A stretch of 64,000 bases of DNA from Chryseobacterium gilvum (GTDB taxonomy: Bacteria; Bacteroidota; Bacteroidia; Flavobacteriales; Weeksellaceae): the NCBI RefSeq assembly GCF_025628965.1, contig NZ_JAOTEN010000001.1, positions 248,001 to 312,000 on the forward strand. The letters run 5' to 3'. Positions within the stretch are counted from its first letter, which is position 1. Every line of letters begins with the position of its first letter. The position numbers and the translations under genes were made by a program. Below are positions 34,073 to 42,691 of the stretch, piece by piece. The notes under the pieces were generated by a model, which was not told where the DNA came from, ran no database searches, and saw only the letters and a program-made list of their open reading frames with translations.

Positions 34073-34095
34073 TAAAGCCTCTTCGGCTTTTAATT
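34073..34095 (+). terminator. Terminator of the JAMM lipoprotein operon
   Basis: AAAGCC and GGCTTT enclose a TCTTC loop (stem 34074-34090) and are followed by a T-rich tail. The rest of the 328-base gap to 34327 holds only the repeat at 34272. Confidence 0.7.
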
Positions 34096-34271
34096 TAGCA
34101 TAAAATGCCGAAACTTATCAACTAATTTTTAATATACCCTTTTTCAACCGCTACTTTTAATCTCAACTTGTGTTGATTTAATTAAATAGGTTACATTACT
34201 TTCTGGTTTTCAAATAAATAGTAGAAATTAAATGTAAAATTTTCGAATTAATCTGATAGGGTGGTTTCATG

Positions 34272-34295
34272 TGATACTATCATTTGATACTATCA
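34272..34295. repeat. Twin TGATACTATCA repeat
   Basis: The 11-mer TGATACTATCA occurs at 34272-34282 and 34285-34295, followed by a partial third GATACT. Each copy is near-palindromic. It lies between convergent genes; the function is unclear. Confidence 0.55.
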
Positions 34296-34326
34296 AAGAT
34301 ACTGTTTTAAATGATAAAACAAACCA

Positions 34327-34725
34327 TTAATACTCAATTTCAATCCCACCCAAATATACCAGAGAAAACTCCTCATTTTCCACAGAGACAGGTTTAGGAA
34401 TCTGTCCCTGACTTACAAATAATAAAGAATTGATTTCAAACTTCAGATTCATTTCATTGACTTTACTTACCAAAATCGGAAGCCATTGATCTGCAAATGA
34501 ATACTCAGAAAAACTTTCATAAATATTAGGATTTGTATCTTCAAAACCGTACTCTGCAAGATCATGGTCAAACCATACCGTATCCTGTGATTCTGCAAAT
34601 TTTGAAACATAATTGTCATCATCTTCTTCCTGCAGATAATAGTTTTCATCTTCTTCTGCAAACTGGTAAAAATCTTCTTCCGTTTTAAAATTTCCTACCC
34701 AAAAATCTAAAATCTGTGTATTCAT
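34327..34725 (-). CDS. Imm22-family immunity protein
   Basis: A 132-residue cytosolic, very acidic protein (runs of Glu and Asp). It matches the Imm22 pattern: an opening LDFWVGNFKTEEDFYQF, a central VSKFAESQDTVWFDHDLAEY, and a C-terminal aromatic/beta part. Imm22 proteins neutralise polymorphic toxins in their own cell. No cognate nuclease toxin is visible next to it; the JAMM lipoprotein operon lies upstream on the opposite strand. It may be an orphan kept against toxins of relatives. No signal peptide, so a cytosolic target toxin is implied. Confidence 0.68.
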   Translation of the reverse strand: MNTQILDFWVGNFKTEEDFYQFAEEDENYYLQEEDDDNYVSKFAESQDTVWFDHDLAEYGFEDTNPNIYESFSEYSFADQWLPILVSKVNEMNLKFEINSLLFVSQGQIPKPVSVENEEFSLVYLGGIEIEY

Positions 34726-34803
34726 AATACTTTATATTTTAAAATTTTCAAAGGTATGACAATAGTTTTTGCAGGCAAAGATTCAGGAAAAAATTCATGC
34801 TTT

Positions 34804-35367
34804 TTAAACCTTCAGCATTCCACGGAAAGCTCTTGCGGCATAGTAAGAATTGGCGCCGTTGTGGTATACAAAAACCGTGTCGTATCTTCGGTCACAGAAC
34901 AATGCACCTCCCAAAGCTCTGATTTCTGCAGGTGTTTTGATCCAGCTTGAGGTTTTCAGGTCAAACGATCCTAAAGTTTGTAAAAAACGGTATTGTTCTT
35001 CGGTAAGAATATCTATACCCATTTCTGAAGCTACTGTAAAAACGTCGTTTTGCGGTTTGTTTTCTTTCCTTGAATCTAAGGCTTCGCGGTCATAGCAGAA
35101 GCTTCTTCTTCCTTTCGGGCTTTCTGCAGCGCAGTCGAAGAAGATATATTCTCCTGTTTTAGTATCATAATCTATCACATCCGGCTCGCCGCCGGTGATT
35201 TCCATCTCGTGTAAAGACCAGAGCTTTTCAGGATTTGCTTCTAATTTTTCTTCAATTTTCCGCCATTCCAGATTGGGATGACGGTTTATATTTTTCTCAA
35301 AACGGGTTTTAAGAATTTTCAATAACTCTGCTGTCTGTTCGGAAGAGATTTTCTTGTTAGAAGCCAT
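34804..35367 (-). CDS. DUF4256 domain-containing protein
   Basis: A 187-residue cytosolic protein matching the DUF4256 family over its whole length: ELLKILKTRFEKNINRHPNL, LWSLHEMEITGGEPDVIDY, FDCAAESPKGRRSFCYDREA and a C-terminal FCDRRYDTVFVYHNGANSYY. These blocks are well conserved in many bacteria, but no activity is known. It stands alone; the Imm22 gene begins 78 bases downstream on the same strand. No motif suggests catalysis, though the conserved Asp, Glu and Cys residues leave it open. Confidence 0.83.
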   Translation of the reverse strand: MASNKKISSEQTAELLKILKTRFEKNINRHPNLEWRKIEEKLEANPEKLWSLHEMEITGGEPDVIDYDTKTGEYIFFDCAAESPKGRRSFCYDREALDSRKENKPQNDVFTVASEMGIDILTEEQYRFLQTLGSFDLKTSSWIKTPAEIRALGGALFCDRRYDTVFVYHNGANSYYAARAFRGMLKV

Positions 35368-35508
35368 ATGTGTTAATTATTTGATATAGATTAAGAATTA
35401 ATCAAAAATAAGGAGTTTATGTGATATTTTACTTCATTCTCTCTTCTTTTTCACTTTTAGAAATTGTCTTTTTGAATCTTAATCTTTGTGTTTTTTTCTG
35501 TTTCGCAC

Positions 35509-37230
35509 TTACGATTCAGCCAAAGGCAACATGAAATAAAAAGTACTGCCCTGATTGACAGCGCTTTTTACTCCGATTTCTCCGTTTTGTTTTTCAATGA
35601 AATTTTTAGAGATTGCCAAACCCAAACCTGTTCCGTTCTGATGTTCTCCGGGAACCTGAAAATAACGGTCAAAAATCTGGCGGTGGTATTTTTCATCAAT
35701 TCCGGAACCGGTGTCTGTAATGCTGAACTGTATGAAGGAGCTGATTTTTTCAACAGTTACAGTGATATTTTCATCCTGAAAAGAATGTTTAATCGCATTG
35801 CTAAGAAAGTTATTGAGCACCCAAACCGTTTTATCAAAATCTGCCAAAACAGCATCATTGTCATCCAGAATATACGATGTGGTGATGGAGATATTTTTCT
35901 GTTCGGCAAGCTTTTCTACATTTTTGACGGAAGCCTGAAGCAGGTCTTTCGGAAGGCAGCTTTCTATTTTTAATTTGATGTTTCCGCTTTCTACCTGAGA
36001 AAGGTTGAGCAATTCTCCGGTAATATCCAGTAAACGCTGTCCGTCTTCGTTAATGCTTTTCAGGAGCTCTTTCTGTTGCTCATTCAATGCACCGAATTTT
36101 TCATTTTCCATCAGCTGAACGCCCATTTTTATGGCAGCAATAGGGGTTTTAAGTTCGTGGGAAATGGTGGCAATAAAGTTGGTTTTTGCAAAATCAAGCT
36201 CTTTAAAAGGGGTGATATTCCGTAACAAAATCACTTTGCCGATGTATTTTTTTTCTTTTTCGCCTGTTTTTACAATATTGATGGGGACAATCTCCTGCTC
36301 AAAATAATTTTCTTTGTTATCGGCTGCAATTTTAAGTGAGTCTTTCGAAGGATGATCGATATTTTTTAATAATTCTCTGATCAGATCATTGTTTACGGCA
36401 ACTTCGTGCACTGTTTTTCCGATGATTTCTTCCTTGTTGAGGTTGGTGATTTTCAAAGCTTCATCATTGATCATGTAGATAAAATGATTTTCATCCAGGC
36501 CAATTACGGCATCATGCATGTTGTTGACCAGCGTTTCGATTCTTTTTTTATCCATCAGCTGTTTAGAAAGGTTGCTGCTTTCGTATTCTTCGAGTTTTTC
36601 TGCCATGATGTTGAAAGAATTGGCCAGATCATTAAATTCTGCGCTTCCTTTAAAATGCACCCTTTCGTTATAATTTTTATTGGCGATTTGGCGGATGCTG
36701 AACGTGAGCTGGTTGATCGGTTCTGCGATGGTTTGAGGGAGATTAAAAAGTAAAATGAAAGCAATCAGAAAGCAGACCGTTCCTAAACTTACGATCCAGA
36801 ACGTTGCGTTTTCTGCGGTGAGAATGGCGATATCACTTTTCCGTTCAATCCCTTTCATGTTGATAGACATAATCCTGACCAGATCTTCGCGGATGTGTTT
36901 TTCTTTTTCCGTATCGGGAGATTTTAAATAGCTTTCAAAATGAAGGTTAAGGTTTTGGGTGGCTTCTTTTTCTCCAAATTCGGTGAGGTTTTTTTCCTGT
37001 AAAATAGTATTTTTCCTGAAATCCTTAACGGCAATCGCACTGTCGGTTTTTATTTTATCCAAAGCCAGAAGCATATTCTGGGAAAACTCTAAACTGTTGT
37101 AATTGGCAGTAAGAATTTTTTCTGTATCGGTTTTTAACCTGTTGATGTATACCGAACCTATTACGGAAAGTAAAACGATGAGTATAAACAAAATACCTAC
37201 TCCCAATGTGAGTTTAGTTTTGATTTTCAT
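35509..37230 (-). CDS. Membrane histidine kinase of the Kdp locus (separate kinase half)
   Basis: A 573-residue sensor kinase. Two transmembrane helices (about 7-28 and 143-164) enclose a helical periplasmic domain, followed by HAMP, a PAS domain (LVNNMHDAVIGLDENHFIYM), and a kinase core with the H-box ISHELKTP, an N-box FLSNAIKHS, and G-boxes DTGSGI and GTGLGLAI. It begins 2 bases after the KdpD sensor gene stop, so the two are coupled. In most bacteria KdpD is one chain with an N-terminal sensor and a C-terminal kinase; here the halves are separate genes, as seen in Bacteroidota. The likely partner is the sigma54-type regulator at 44908. Confidence 0.85.
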   Translation of the reverse strand: MKIKTKLTLGVGILFILIVLLSVIGSVYINRLKTDTEKILTANYNSLEFSQNMLLALDKIKTDSAIAVKDFRKNTILQEKNLTEFGEKEATQNLNLHFESYLKSPDTEKEKHIREDLVRIMSINMKGIERKSDIAILTAENATFWIVSLGTVCFLIAFILLFNLPQTIAEPINQLTFSIRQIANKNYNERVHFKGSAEFNDLANSFNIMAEKLEEYESSNLSKQLMDKKRIETLVNNMHDAVIGLDENHFIYMINDEALKITNLNKEEIIGKTVHEVAVNNDLIRELLKNIDHPSKDSLKIAADNKENYFEQEIVPINIVKTGEKEKKYIGKVILLRNITPFKELDFAKTNFIATISHELKTPIAAIKMGVQLMENEKFGALNEQQKELLKSINEDGQRLLDITGELLNLSQVESGNIKLKIESCLPKDLLQASVKNVEKLAEQKNISITTSYILDDNDAVLADFDKTVWVLNNFLSNAIKHSFQDENITVTVEKISSFIQFSITDTGSGIDEKYHRQIFDRYFQVPGEHQNGTGLGLAISKNFIEKQNGEIGVKSAVNQGSTFYFMLPLAES

Positions 37231-37232
37231 AT

Positions 37233-38354
37233 TTAAGATAAAATAATAATGTCTATTTGCCTTTCGTTTAATCGGTTCATTAACGTATAAATCCAGCTGT
37301 ATCCGAATATTCCCCGCCAGAATCCGGGATGGGGCTTCCCGATGCAGACGGTGGTGATATGATGTTCGATAACGTATTCCAAAATTCCTTTCTGCAGGCT
37401 GTTTTCTTTTACCCGAATGACTTTGGCTCCCAATTCTTGTGCTAAATTAAAATTATTAATCAAATAACGCTGTTTGTCCAGTGCTATTTTTTCAGGATTT
37501 TCAGAAGGTCTCTGAATATACAAAACCGTCCAAGGACTGTTGTAATAACTCGCCAGTCGTGCCGTTTTCCGGATGATATTTTTCGCTATTTTCTCATTAC
37601 TGCTGATGCAGGCAAGAAATTTTATAGGTTTGAAATGTTCGGTTTTAATTTCTGTTTCTACCTTTTTTTCGACATGAGTGGCCACTTCTTTCAAAGCCAG
37701 TTCGCGAAGCTGCAGAATATGGCCGCTCTGAAAAAAATTGTTCAGGGCGGTCTGTATTTTATCCTTTTTATAGATTTTTCCTTCTTTCAGTCTTGTTAAA
37801 AGCTCATCTGAAGTCAGGTCTATATTCACCACCTCATCTGCAAGGGCAAGAATTTTATCGGGAACCCGTTCTGTAACTTCAATGCCGGTTATTTTTCTTA
37901 CTTCTTCGTTTAAACTCTCAATGTGCTGAATATTCATAGCACTGATAACGTTGATTCCGTTGTCAAGGATTTCTAAAACGTCCTGCCATCTTTTTTTATT
38001 TTTTGAGCCTTCGATATTGGTGTGTGCCAATTCATCTACCAAAACCACTTCAGGATGCGTATTGATAATCGTCTGAAGATCCATTTCCTCCAGGTTTTTA
38101 CCTTTATAAAATGCAGAACGCCTTTCAATTTCAGGAATTCCGTCTACTAATGCGGCTGTTTCTTCACGACCATGCGTTTCGATGTATCCAATTTTTACAT
38201 CCATTCCGTTCCTCAATAATGCATGAGCTTCCTGAAGCATACGAAATGTTTTTCCTACGCCTGCGCTCATTCCGATATAGATTTTAAACTTTCCTTTTCG
38301 GGATTTTTGAATGAGTTCTAAAAAATGTTCAGCTTCTCTTTTCTCGGGCTTCAT
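37233..38354 (-). CDS. kdpD: KdpD sensor domain protein (N-terminal KdpD half with USP domain)
   Basis: 373 residues from ATG 38354; a GTG 27 bases upstream is possible but less typical. It has the KdpD P-loop GMSAGVGKTFRML, the IGYIETHGREET and VLVDELAHTN motifs, then a universal-stress-type domain (about 235-373, LACISSNEKIAKNIIRK, VCIGKPHPGFWRG). No transmembrane or kinase part follows. The family senses potassium shortage or osmotic stress; here it must act through the separate kinase next door. It lies after the porin gene with a repeat element in between. Confidence 0.88.
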   Translation of the reverse strand: MKPEKREAEHFLELIQKSRKGKFKIYIGMSAGVGKTFRMLQEAHALLRNGMDVKIGYIETHGREETAALVDGIPEIERRSAFYKGKNLEEMDLQTIINTHPEVVLVDELAHTNIEGSKNKKRWQDVLEILDNGINVISAMNIQHIESLNEEVRKITGIEVTERVPDKILALADEVVNIDLTSDELLTRLKEGKIYKKDKIQTALNNFFQSGHILQLRELALKEVATHVEKKVETEIKTEHFKPIKFLACISSNEKIAKNIIRKTARLASYYNSPWTVLYIQRPSENPEKIALDKQRYLINNFNLAQELGAKVIRVKENSLQKGILEYVIEHHITTVCIGKPHPGFWRGIFGYSWIYTLMNRLNERQIDIIILS

Positions 38355-38430
38355 TTTTATTTTTTTTAAATGTAAAGTCACAATGAAAGTACTAAATGGT
38401 GTTTTTAAAACATAAAATCTGTTTTAGTTT

Positions 38431-38505
38431 GTCATTCTGACCAAAGCGAAGCGGAATGAGGAATCTAAATTATAATGTTGAAACTCTCCTTGGTCAGATG
38501 ATAAA
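38431..38505. repeat. Dispersed-type imperfect inverted repeat (REP-like)
   Basis: GTCATTCTGACCA at 38431 onward is mirrored by TGGTCAGATGAT ending near 38502, and AAGCGAAGCGGAATGAGGAA lies inside. The core resembles an intergenic repeat I know from flavobacterial genomes. Only one copy is seen in this window. It lies between the porin and the KdpD sensor gene. Confidence 0.5.
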
Positions 38506-38527
38506 CAATAGGGTTTCTTTTTTAAAA

Positions 38528-39898
38528 TTACAATCTAAACATCACTGCCAATGTCACTCTGCTATCCGATTTTCTCAAATCCGGTCTCCAGGAATCAACA
38601 GGTGTGTCCATCCATCCATCCGGACTCGTCGTTCCTTGAGGCCCTGCGAAATAAGGGATATTGCTTTTTCTAAAACCATATTCTAATCTGAACGTTACAA
38701 ATTGATTCGGCATGACATCAACGGTTGCCGTCCCTTGAAGCATTTTAAGTTTCTCACCATTTGCAAGGGCATCATTAAAATCGTTATTCGGAACCGGAGA
38801 TGGAGAGAATGCCAAGTACGCTCCAGGATTTGAGATGGCATCTGCTCGTAAAGACAAAGCAACTTTATTATGATGGAACCAGAGCCTATTGGCGATAGAT
38901 GTTCCGATCATGTAATTGTCTTTTGCTTTAAGGCCACCTCCGCTCTGGAATCCGTAATGGTTGTTGATGCTGAAAGCAGCCTGTGACAATCCGTTGCTTT
39001 CTTTATTATGAAAATATCTCGCTACAATACTGTGATCATGGTGAAAACGACGTACATCAGAATTATTTCTCGTGTCTTTTCCGTTTAAATAGAAATTGGC
39101 CACCAACTGAAGATTTTCATTCGGGCGGTAATAATTGGAAACACCCAAACCGAGACCTTTATTCCAGGAATTATAACTTTGCCAACCGTTTAGTATCCAA
39201 AGTTCAACTTTATATTTTTTTGAAGGATACGCCTGAATTCGGGCTCCCTGAAAATAGAATGGTGTGAAATCGCAGACCAGACTTCTCTGATAATTCCAGT
39301 TTTCACCTAAAACATAGCTTTCCAAACCGATGTAGCTCATAAAAATCCCCGCTTCCACATTTAAGCCATGCATGACGTTAAAATGATAACCTGCCGCAGC
39401 TTCGCGAATGTTTTTTAAATTATCTACACTGGTATTTTTCCCGTGATTTACCGTTCCGTCGAGATCCTGAACAATAGAACCCATTTGCCCATATTGTAGC
39501 CATAAACGTCCGATCATATTTTTGTAATTGGTTTCCAGGCCAATACTTGTCATATTGATAGTAAATTCGTTGGAACGGCCGATCGCTGCTGAAATCGTGT
39601 GAGTATTATCTTTTGGATTCCGGAAATCGTAATTATAGTAAGCATCTACGTAGGTTACCCCTGTTAAAATTGTTTCTCCATCTTTATCTTTTAAGGTTAA
39701 AGGAAAATCTGTCTGGCGGTTTTGGCCATTGATCCAGGTCAGATCATATCCTTCAAACGGAATTTTTGAATCCGTTTTTACTATTAACGAATCTTTTGGT
39801 GATTCTGAGACCGAATCTCTCTTGATTTCCTGAGCATTCATTTGACTTAATGCTGTCAATCCTAAAAAAAATGCAGCCTGAATAGTTGTTGATTTCAT
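38528..39898 (-). CDS. Outer-membrane beta-barrel porin of the Kdp operon
   Basis: A 456-residue protein with signal peptide (cleavage after MNAQ) and a body of amphipathic beta strands rich in aromatic residues, ending in VTLAVMFRL, a typical final barrel strand with a C-terminal hydrophobic residue. It belongs to the barrel family often called putative beta-barrel porin-2. It lies between kdpC and the KdpD gene on the same strand, so it probably helps potassium or other small solutes cross the outer membrane when Kdp is induced. That role is inferred from context. Substrate selectivity is unknown. Confidence 0.83.
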   Translation of the reverse strand: MKSTTIQAAFFLGLTALSQMNAQEIKRDSVSESPKDSLIVKTDSKIPFEGYDLTWINGQNRQTDFPLTLKDKDGETILTGVTYVDAYYNYDFRNPKDNTHTISAAIGRSNEFTINMTSIGLETNYKNMIGRLWLQYGQMGSIVQDLDGTVNHGKNTSVDNLKNIREAAAGYHFNVMHGLNVEAGIFMSYIGLESYVLGENWNYQRSLVCDFTPFYFQGARIQAYPSKKYKVELWILNGWQSYNSWNKGLGLGVSNYYRPNENLQLVANFYLNGKDTRNNSDVRRFHHDHSIVARYFHNKESNGLSQAAFSINNHYGFQSGGGLKAKDNYMIGTSIANRLWFHHNKVALSLRADAISNPGAYLAFSPSPVPNNDFNDALANGEKLKMLQGTATVDVMPNQFVTFRLEYGFRKSNIPYFAGPQGTTSPDGWMDTPVDSWRPDLRKSDSRVTLAVMFRL

Positions 39899-39939
39899 GA
39901 TATAAAATATTGATAGTAATGTTTATTATTTAAAACTTA

Positions 39940-40497
39940 TTATTTGATTTGACCCAAAGCAATATTTAATTTCAAAACATTGACTTTAGAAGGTCCAAAA
40001 AGTCCTAAAAGAGGTTTTTCCGTTTGATTTTCAATTAAATTTTCGATTTTTTCAACAGAAATATTTCTTGCCTTTGCAATTCTTTTGGCTTGGTACAGCG
40101 CGCCTTCCGGAGAAATATCGGGGTCCAATCCGCTTCCGCTTGCGGTAACCAGCTCTACAGGAACTTTTGCATTTTCCATTTCCGGATTTTTCATTTTCAA
40201 CGTATCAATTCTTTTTTGTACGGTTTGCAAATATTCCTGATTGCTCGGTGCTTTATTGCTTCCCGCACTTCCCGCCGCGTTATAATTGACTGCAGAAGGA
40301 CGGCCATGAACATATTTTTCTGCTTTAAAGTCCTGTCCGATATTGACGTAGAATTTCTTCCCGTTATGATTAATAATTTCGGCGTTTCCATGTGTCGGTA
40401 AAATTTTTGAACCTACATAAACGATTCCTAAATAAATTCCGACGATCACCAACATAGCGAATGTTAATCTGAATGCTGATAAAATATGATTTTTCAT
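39940..40497 (-). CDS. kdpC: Potassium-transporting ATPase subunit C
   Basis: A 185-residue subunit with a single N-terminal transmembrane helix (LTFAMLVIVGIYLGIVY) and a periplasmic domain. The family signatures GRPSAVNYNAAGSAGSN and VTASGSGLDPDISPEGALYQ are intact. KdpC stabilises the complex and raises affinity for ATP or coupling. It starts 12 bases after the kdpB stop and is followed 41 bases later by the porin gene. Length is normal. Confidence 0.95.
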   Translation of the reverse strand: MKNHILSAFRLTFAMLVIVGIYLGIVYVGSKILPTHGNAEIINHNGKKFYVNIGQDFKAEKYVHGRPSAVNYNAAGSAGSNKAPSNQEYLQTVQKRIDTLKMKNPEMENAKVPVELVTASGSGLDPDISPEGALYQAKRIAKARNISVEKIENLIENQTEKPLLGLFGPSKVNVLKLNIALGQIK

Positions 40498-40509
40498 TTT
40501 AATTAAATT

Positions 40510-42549
40510 TTAGAATAATAAACTGACACCTAAATCAATAACCTTAATTCCTATAAATGGGGCGATAATACCGCCTAAACCATAAATCAAAAGATTTCTT
40601 CTCAACAGCGCGCTTGCTCCGATCGGCTTGTAGGCAACTCCTTTTAAAGCCAATGGAATTAGGAATGGAATAATCACCGCGTTGAAAATAATGGCTGATA
40701 AAATGGCCGATTCCGGGCTGTGAAGATTCATAATGTTTAGTTTCTGAAGCGCCGGAATAAATGTGATAAACAGTGCCGGAATAATGGCAAAATATTTAGC
40801 AACGTCATTGGCAATACTAAACGTTGTCAATGTTCCACGGGTCATTAATAGCTGCTTCCCGATTTCTACAATCTCGATTAATTTTGTCGGGTCATTATCC
40901 AGGTCGACCATATTCCCGGCTTCTTTTGCGGCTTGAGTTCCGCTGTTCATGGCAACACCCACATCGGCTTGGGCAAGAGCAGGGGCATCATTGGTACCGT
41001 CGCCCATCATTGCTACCAATTTCCCTTCCTGCTGTTCTTTTTTGATATAATTCATCTTATCTTCAGGCTTGGCTTCCGCGATAAAATCTTCTACACCGGC
41101 TTTTTCTGCGATAAATTTTGCAGTTAACGGGTTATCTCCAGTGACCATTACGGTTTTCACACCCATTTTTCTCAGTCGCTGAAAACGTTCCTGAATTCCG
41201 GTTTTGATGATATCCTGAAGCTCAATCACACCCCAAACTTGGTCATTTACAGAAACCATTAAAGGGGTTCCGCCGTTTTCAGATATTTTAGTGGTTGCTT
41301 CCTGGGTTTCTGGTGGAAAAATATTTCCTGCTTTTTCGGTCAATTGTTTAATTGTGTCATAGGCACCTTTTCGGATTTTTTTATTTTCAAAATCAATTCC
41401 TGAAGTCCGGGTTTCAGCCGTAAAATCAATATAAACAGGGTTACTTACCAATAAATCTTCTGATTTTAACTGGCTTAATTCAATAATCGATTTTCCTTCC
41501 GGAGTTTCATCGGCAACAGAACTTAATGCCGAAGCTTTGATAAATTCTTCAAGTTGAATTCCATTTGAAGGATGAAATTGAGTTGCTTTACGGTTTCCGA
41601 TGGTGATGGTTCCTGTTTTATCGAGCAATAAAACATCAATATCTCCTGCAGTTTCAACGGCTTTACCGCTTTTTGTGATAACATTGGCGCGTAATGCTCT
41701 GTCCATTCCTGCGATTCCGATTGCAGAAAGCAGACCGCCGATCGTTGTGGGTATGAGACAAACGAAAAGTGATATTAATGCTGCAATAGTGATCGGCGTC
41801 TGCGAATAATCTGCAAAAGGTTTTAACGTGACGGTAACAATAATAAAGGTAAGCGTAAAGCCTGCTAAAAGTATGGTTAATGCGATTTCGTTGGGTGTTT
41901 TCTGTCTTGAAGCGCCTTCTACAAGAGCAATCATTTTATCAAGAAAAGATTCTCCCGGTTTTGTAGTGACTTTGACTTTTATTCTGTCAGAAAGTACTTT
42001 TGTACCGCCTGTTACGGAACTTTTATCACCTCCGGCTTCTCTTATTACGGGTGCGCTTTCTCCGGTGATAGCAGATTCATCAATAGTTGCCAAACCTTCG
42101 ATAATTTCCCCGTCCATTGGGATCTGATCGCCTGTTTCACAAAGGAAAATATCTCCTAATTTCATATCGGCAGATATTTTAAGTTCTGTTTCTACCTGAA
42201 ATCCGGGTCTGTTATCAATGATCAGTTTTGCCGGAGTTTCTTCACGTGTTTTTCTGAGCGTATTGGCTTGTGCTTTTCCCCTTGCTTCAGCGATGGCTTC
42301 GGCAAAATTGGCAAATAAAACCGTGAAAAAAAGGATGATGAAAACTGAGAAATTATAGGTAAAACTTCCCTGGGATTGACCTCCCGATACGCTGAATATA
42401 CTTACGATAAGCATGACGGCCGTTCCGATTTCTACCAGAAACATGACCGGATTTTTAAACATAATTTTCGGATTCAGCTTGACAAAAGACTGTTTGATCG
42501 CTTCATTTACCAAATCTTTTTGAAACAATGTCTGTGATTGATTTTTCAT
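40510..42549 (-). CDS. kdpB: Potassium-transporting P-type ATPase subunit B
   Basis: A 679-residue catalytic subunit in the inner membrane that uses ATP to drive K+ uptake through KdpA. The phosphorylation motif [12 protein letters not shown], the actuator TGES (AITGESAP), the hinge [10 protein letters not shown] and [10 protein letters not shown] are all present. The order of transmembrane helices, two before the actuator and others after, is normal. It is separated from kdpA by 142 AT-rich bases with no recognisable element, which is a wider gap than in many kdp operons. kdpC follows 12 bases downstream. Confidence 0.97.
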   Translation of the reverse strand: MKNQSQTLFQKDLVNEAIKQSFVKLNPKIMFKNPVMFLVEIGTAVMLIVSIFSVSGGQSQGSFTYNFSVFIILFFTVLFANFAEAIAEARGKAQANTLRKTREETPAKLIIDNRPGFQVETELKISADMKLGDIFLCETGDQIPMDGEIIEGLATIDESAITGESAPVIREAGGDKSSVTGGTKVLSDRIKVKVTTKPGESFLDKMIALVEGASRQKTPNEIALTILLAGFTLTFIIVTVTLKPFADYSQTPITIAALISLFVCLIPTTIGGLLSAIGIAGMDRALRANVITKSGKAVETAGDIDVLLLDKTGTITIGNRKATQFHPSNGIQLEEFIKASALSSVADETPEGKSIIELSQLKSEDLLVSNPVYIDFTAETRTSGIDFENKKIRKGAYDTIKQLTEKAGNIFPPETQEATTKISENGGTPLMVSVNDQVWGVIELQDIIKTGIQERFQRLRKMGVKTVMVTGDNPLTAKFIAEKAGVEDFIAEAKPEDKMNYIKKEQQEGKLVAMMGDGTNDAPALAQADVGVAMNSGTQAAKEAGNMVDLDNDPTKLIEIVEIGKQLLMTRGTLTTFSIANDVAKYFAIIPALFITFIPALQKLNIMNLHSPESAILSAIIFNAVIIPFLIPLALKGVAYKPIGASALLRRNLLIYGLGGIIAPFIGIKVIDLGVSLLF

Positions 42550-42691
42550 TGCTTTGAATGGTTGTATTTTTTATTTGAACTGTTAAAATTTATTTTTAAG
42601 AATTGATATTGAATTAAAAAAGAATTCTCTGAATTTTAAACTTAATATTCTTAATTCCTTAAATAAATCTTAATGGTTTGATTATTTAATT

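Noticed and set aside
38355-38381. GTG start for the KdpD sensor gene
   Set aside because: ATG 38354 gives the usual MKPEKREAEH start; the extra nine residues are not family-like, although not excluded.
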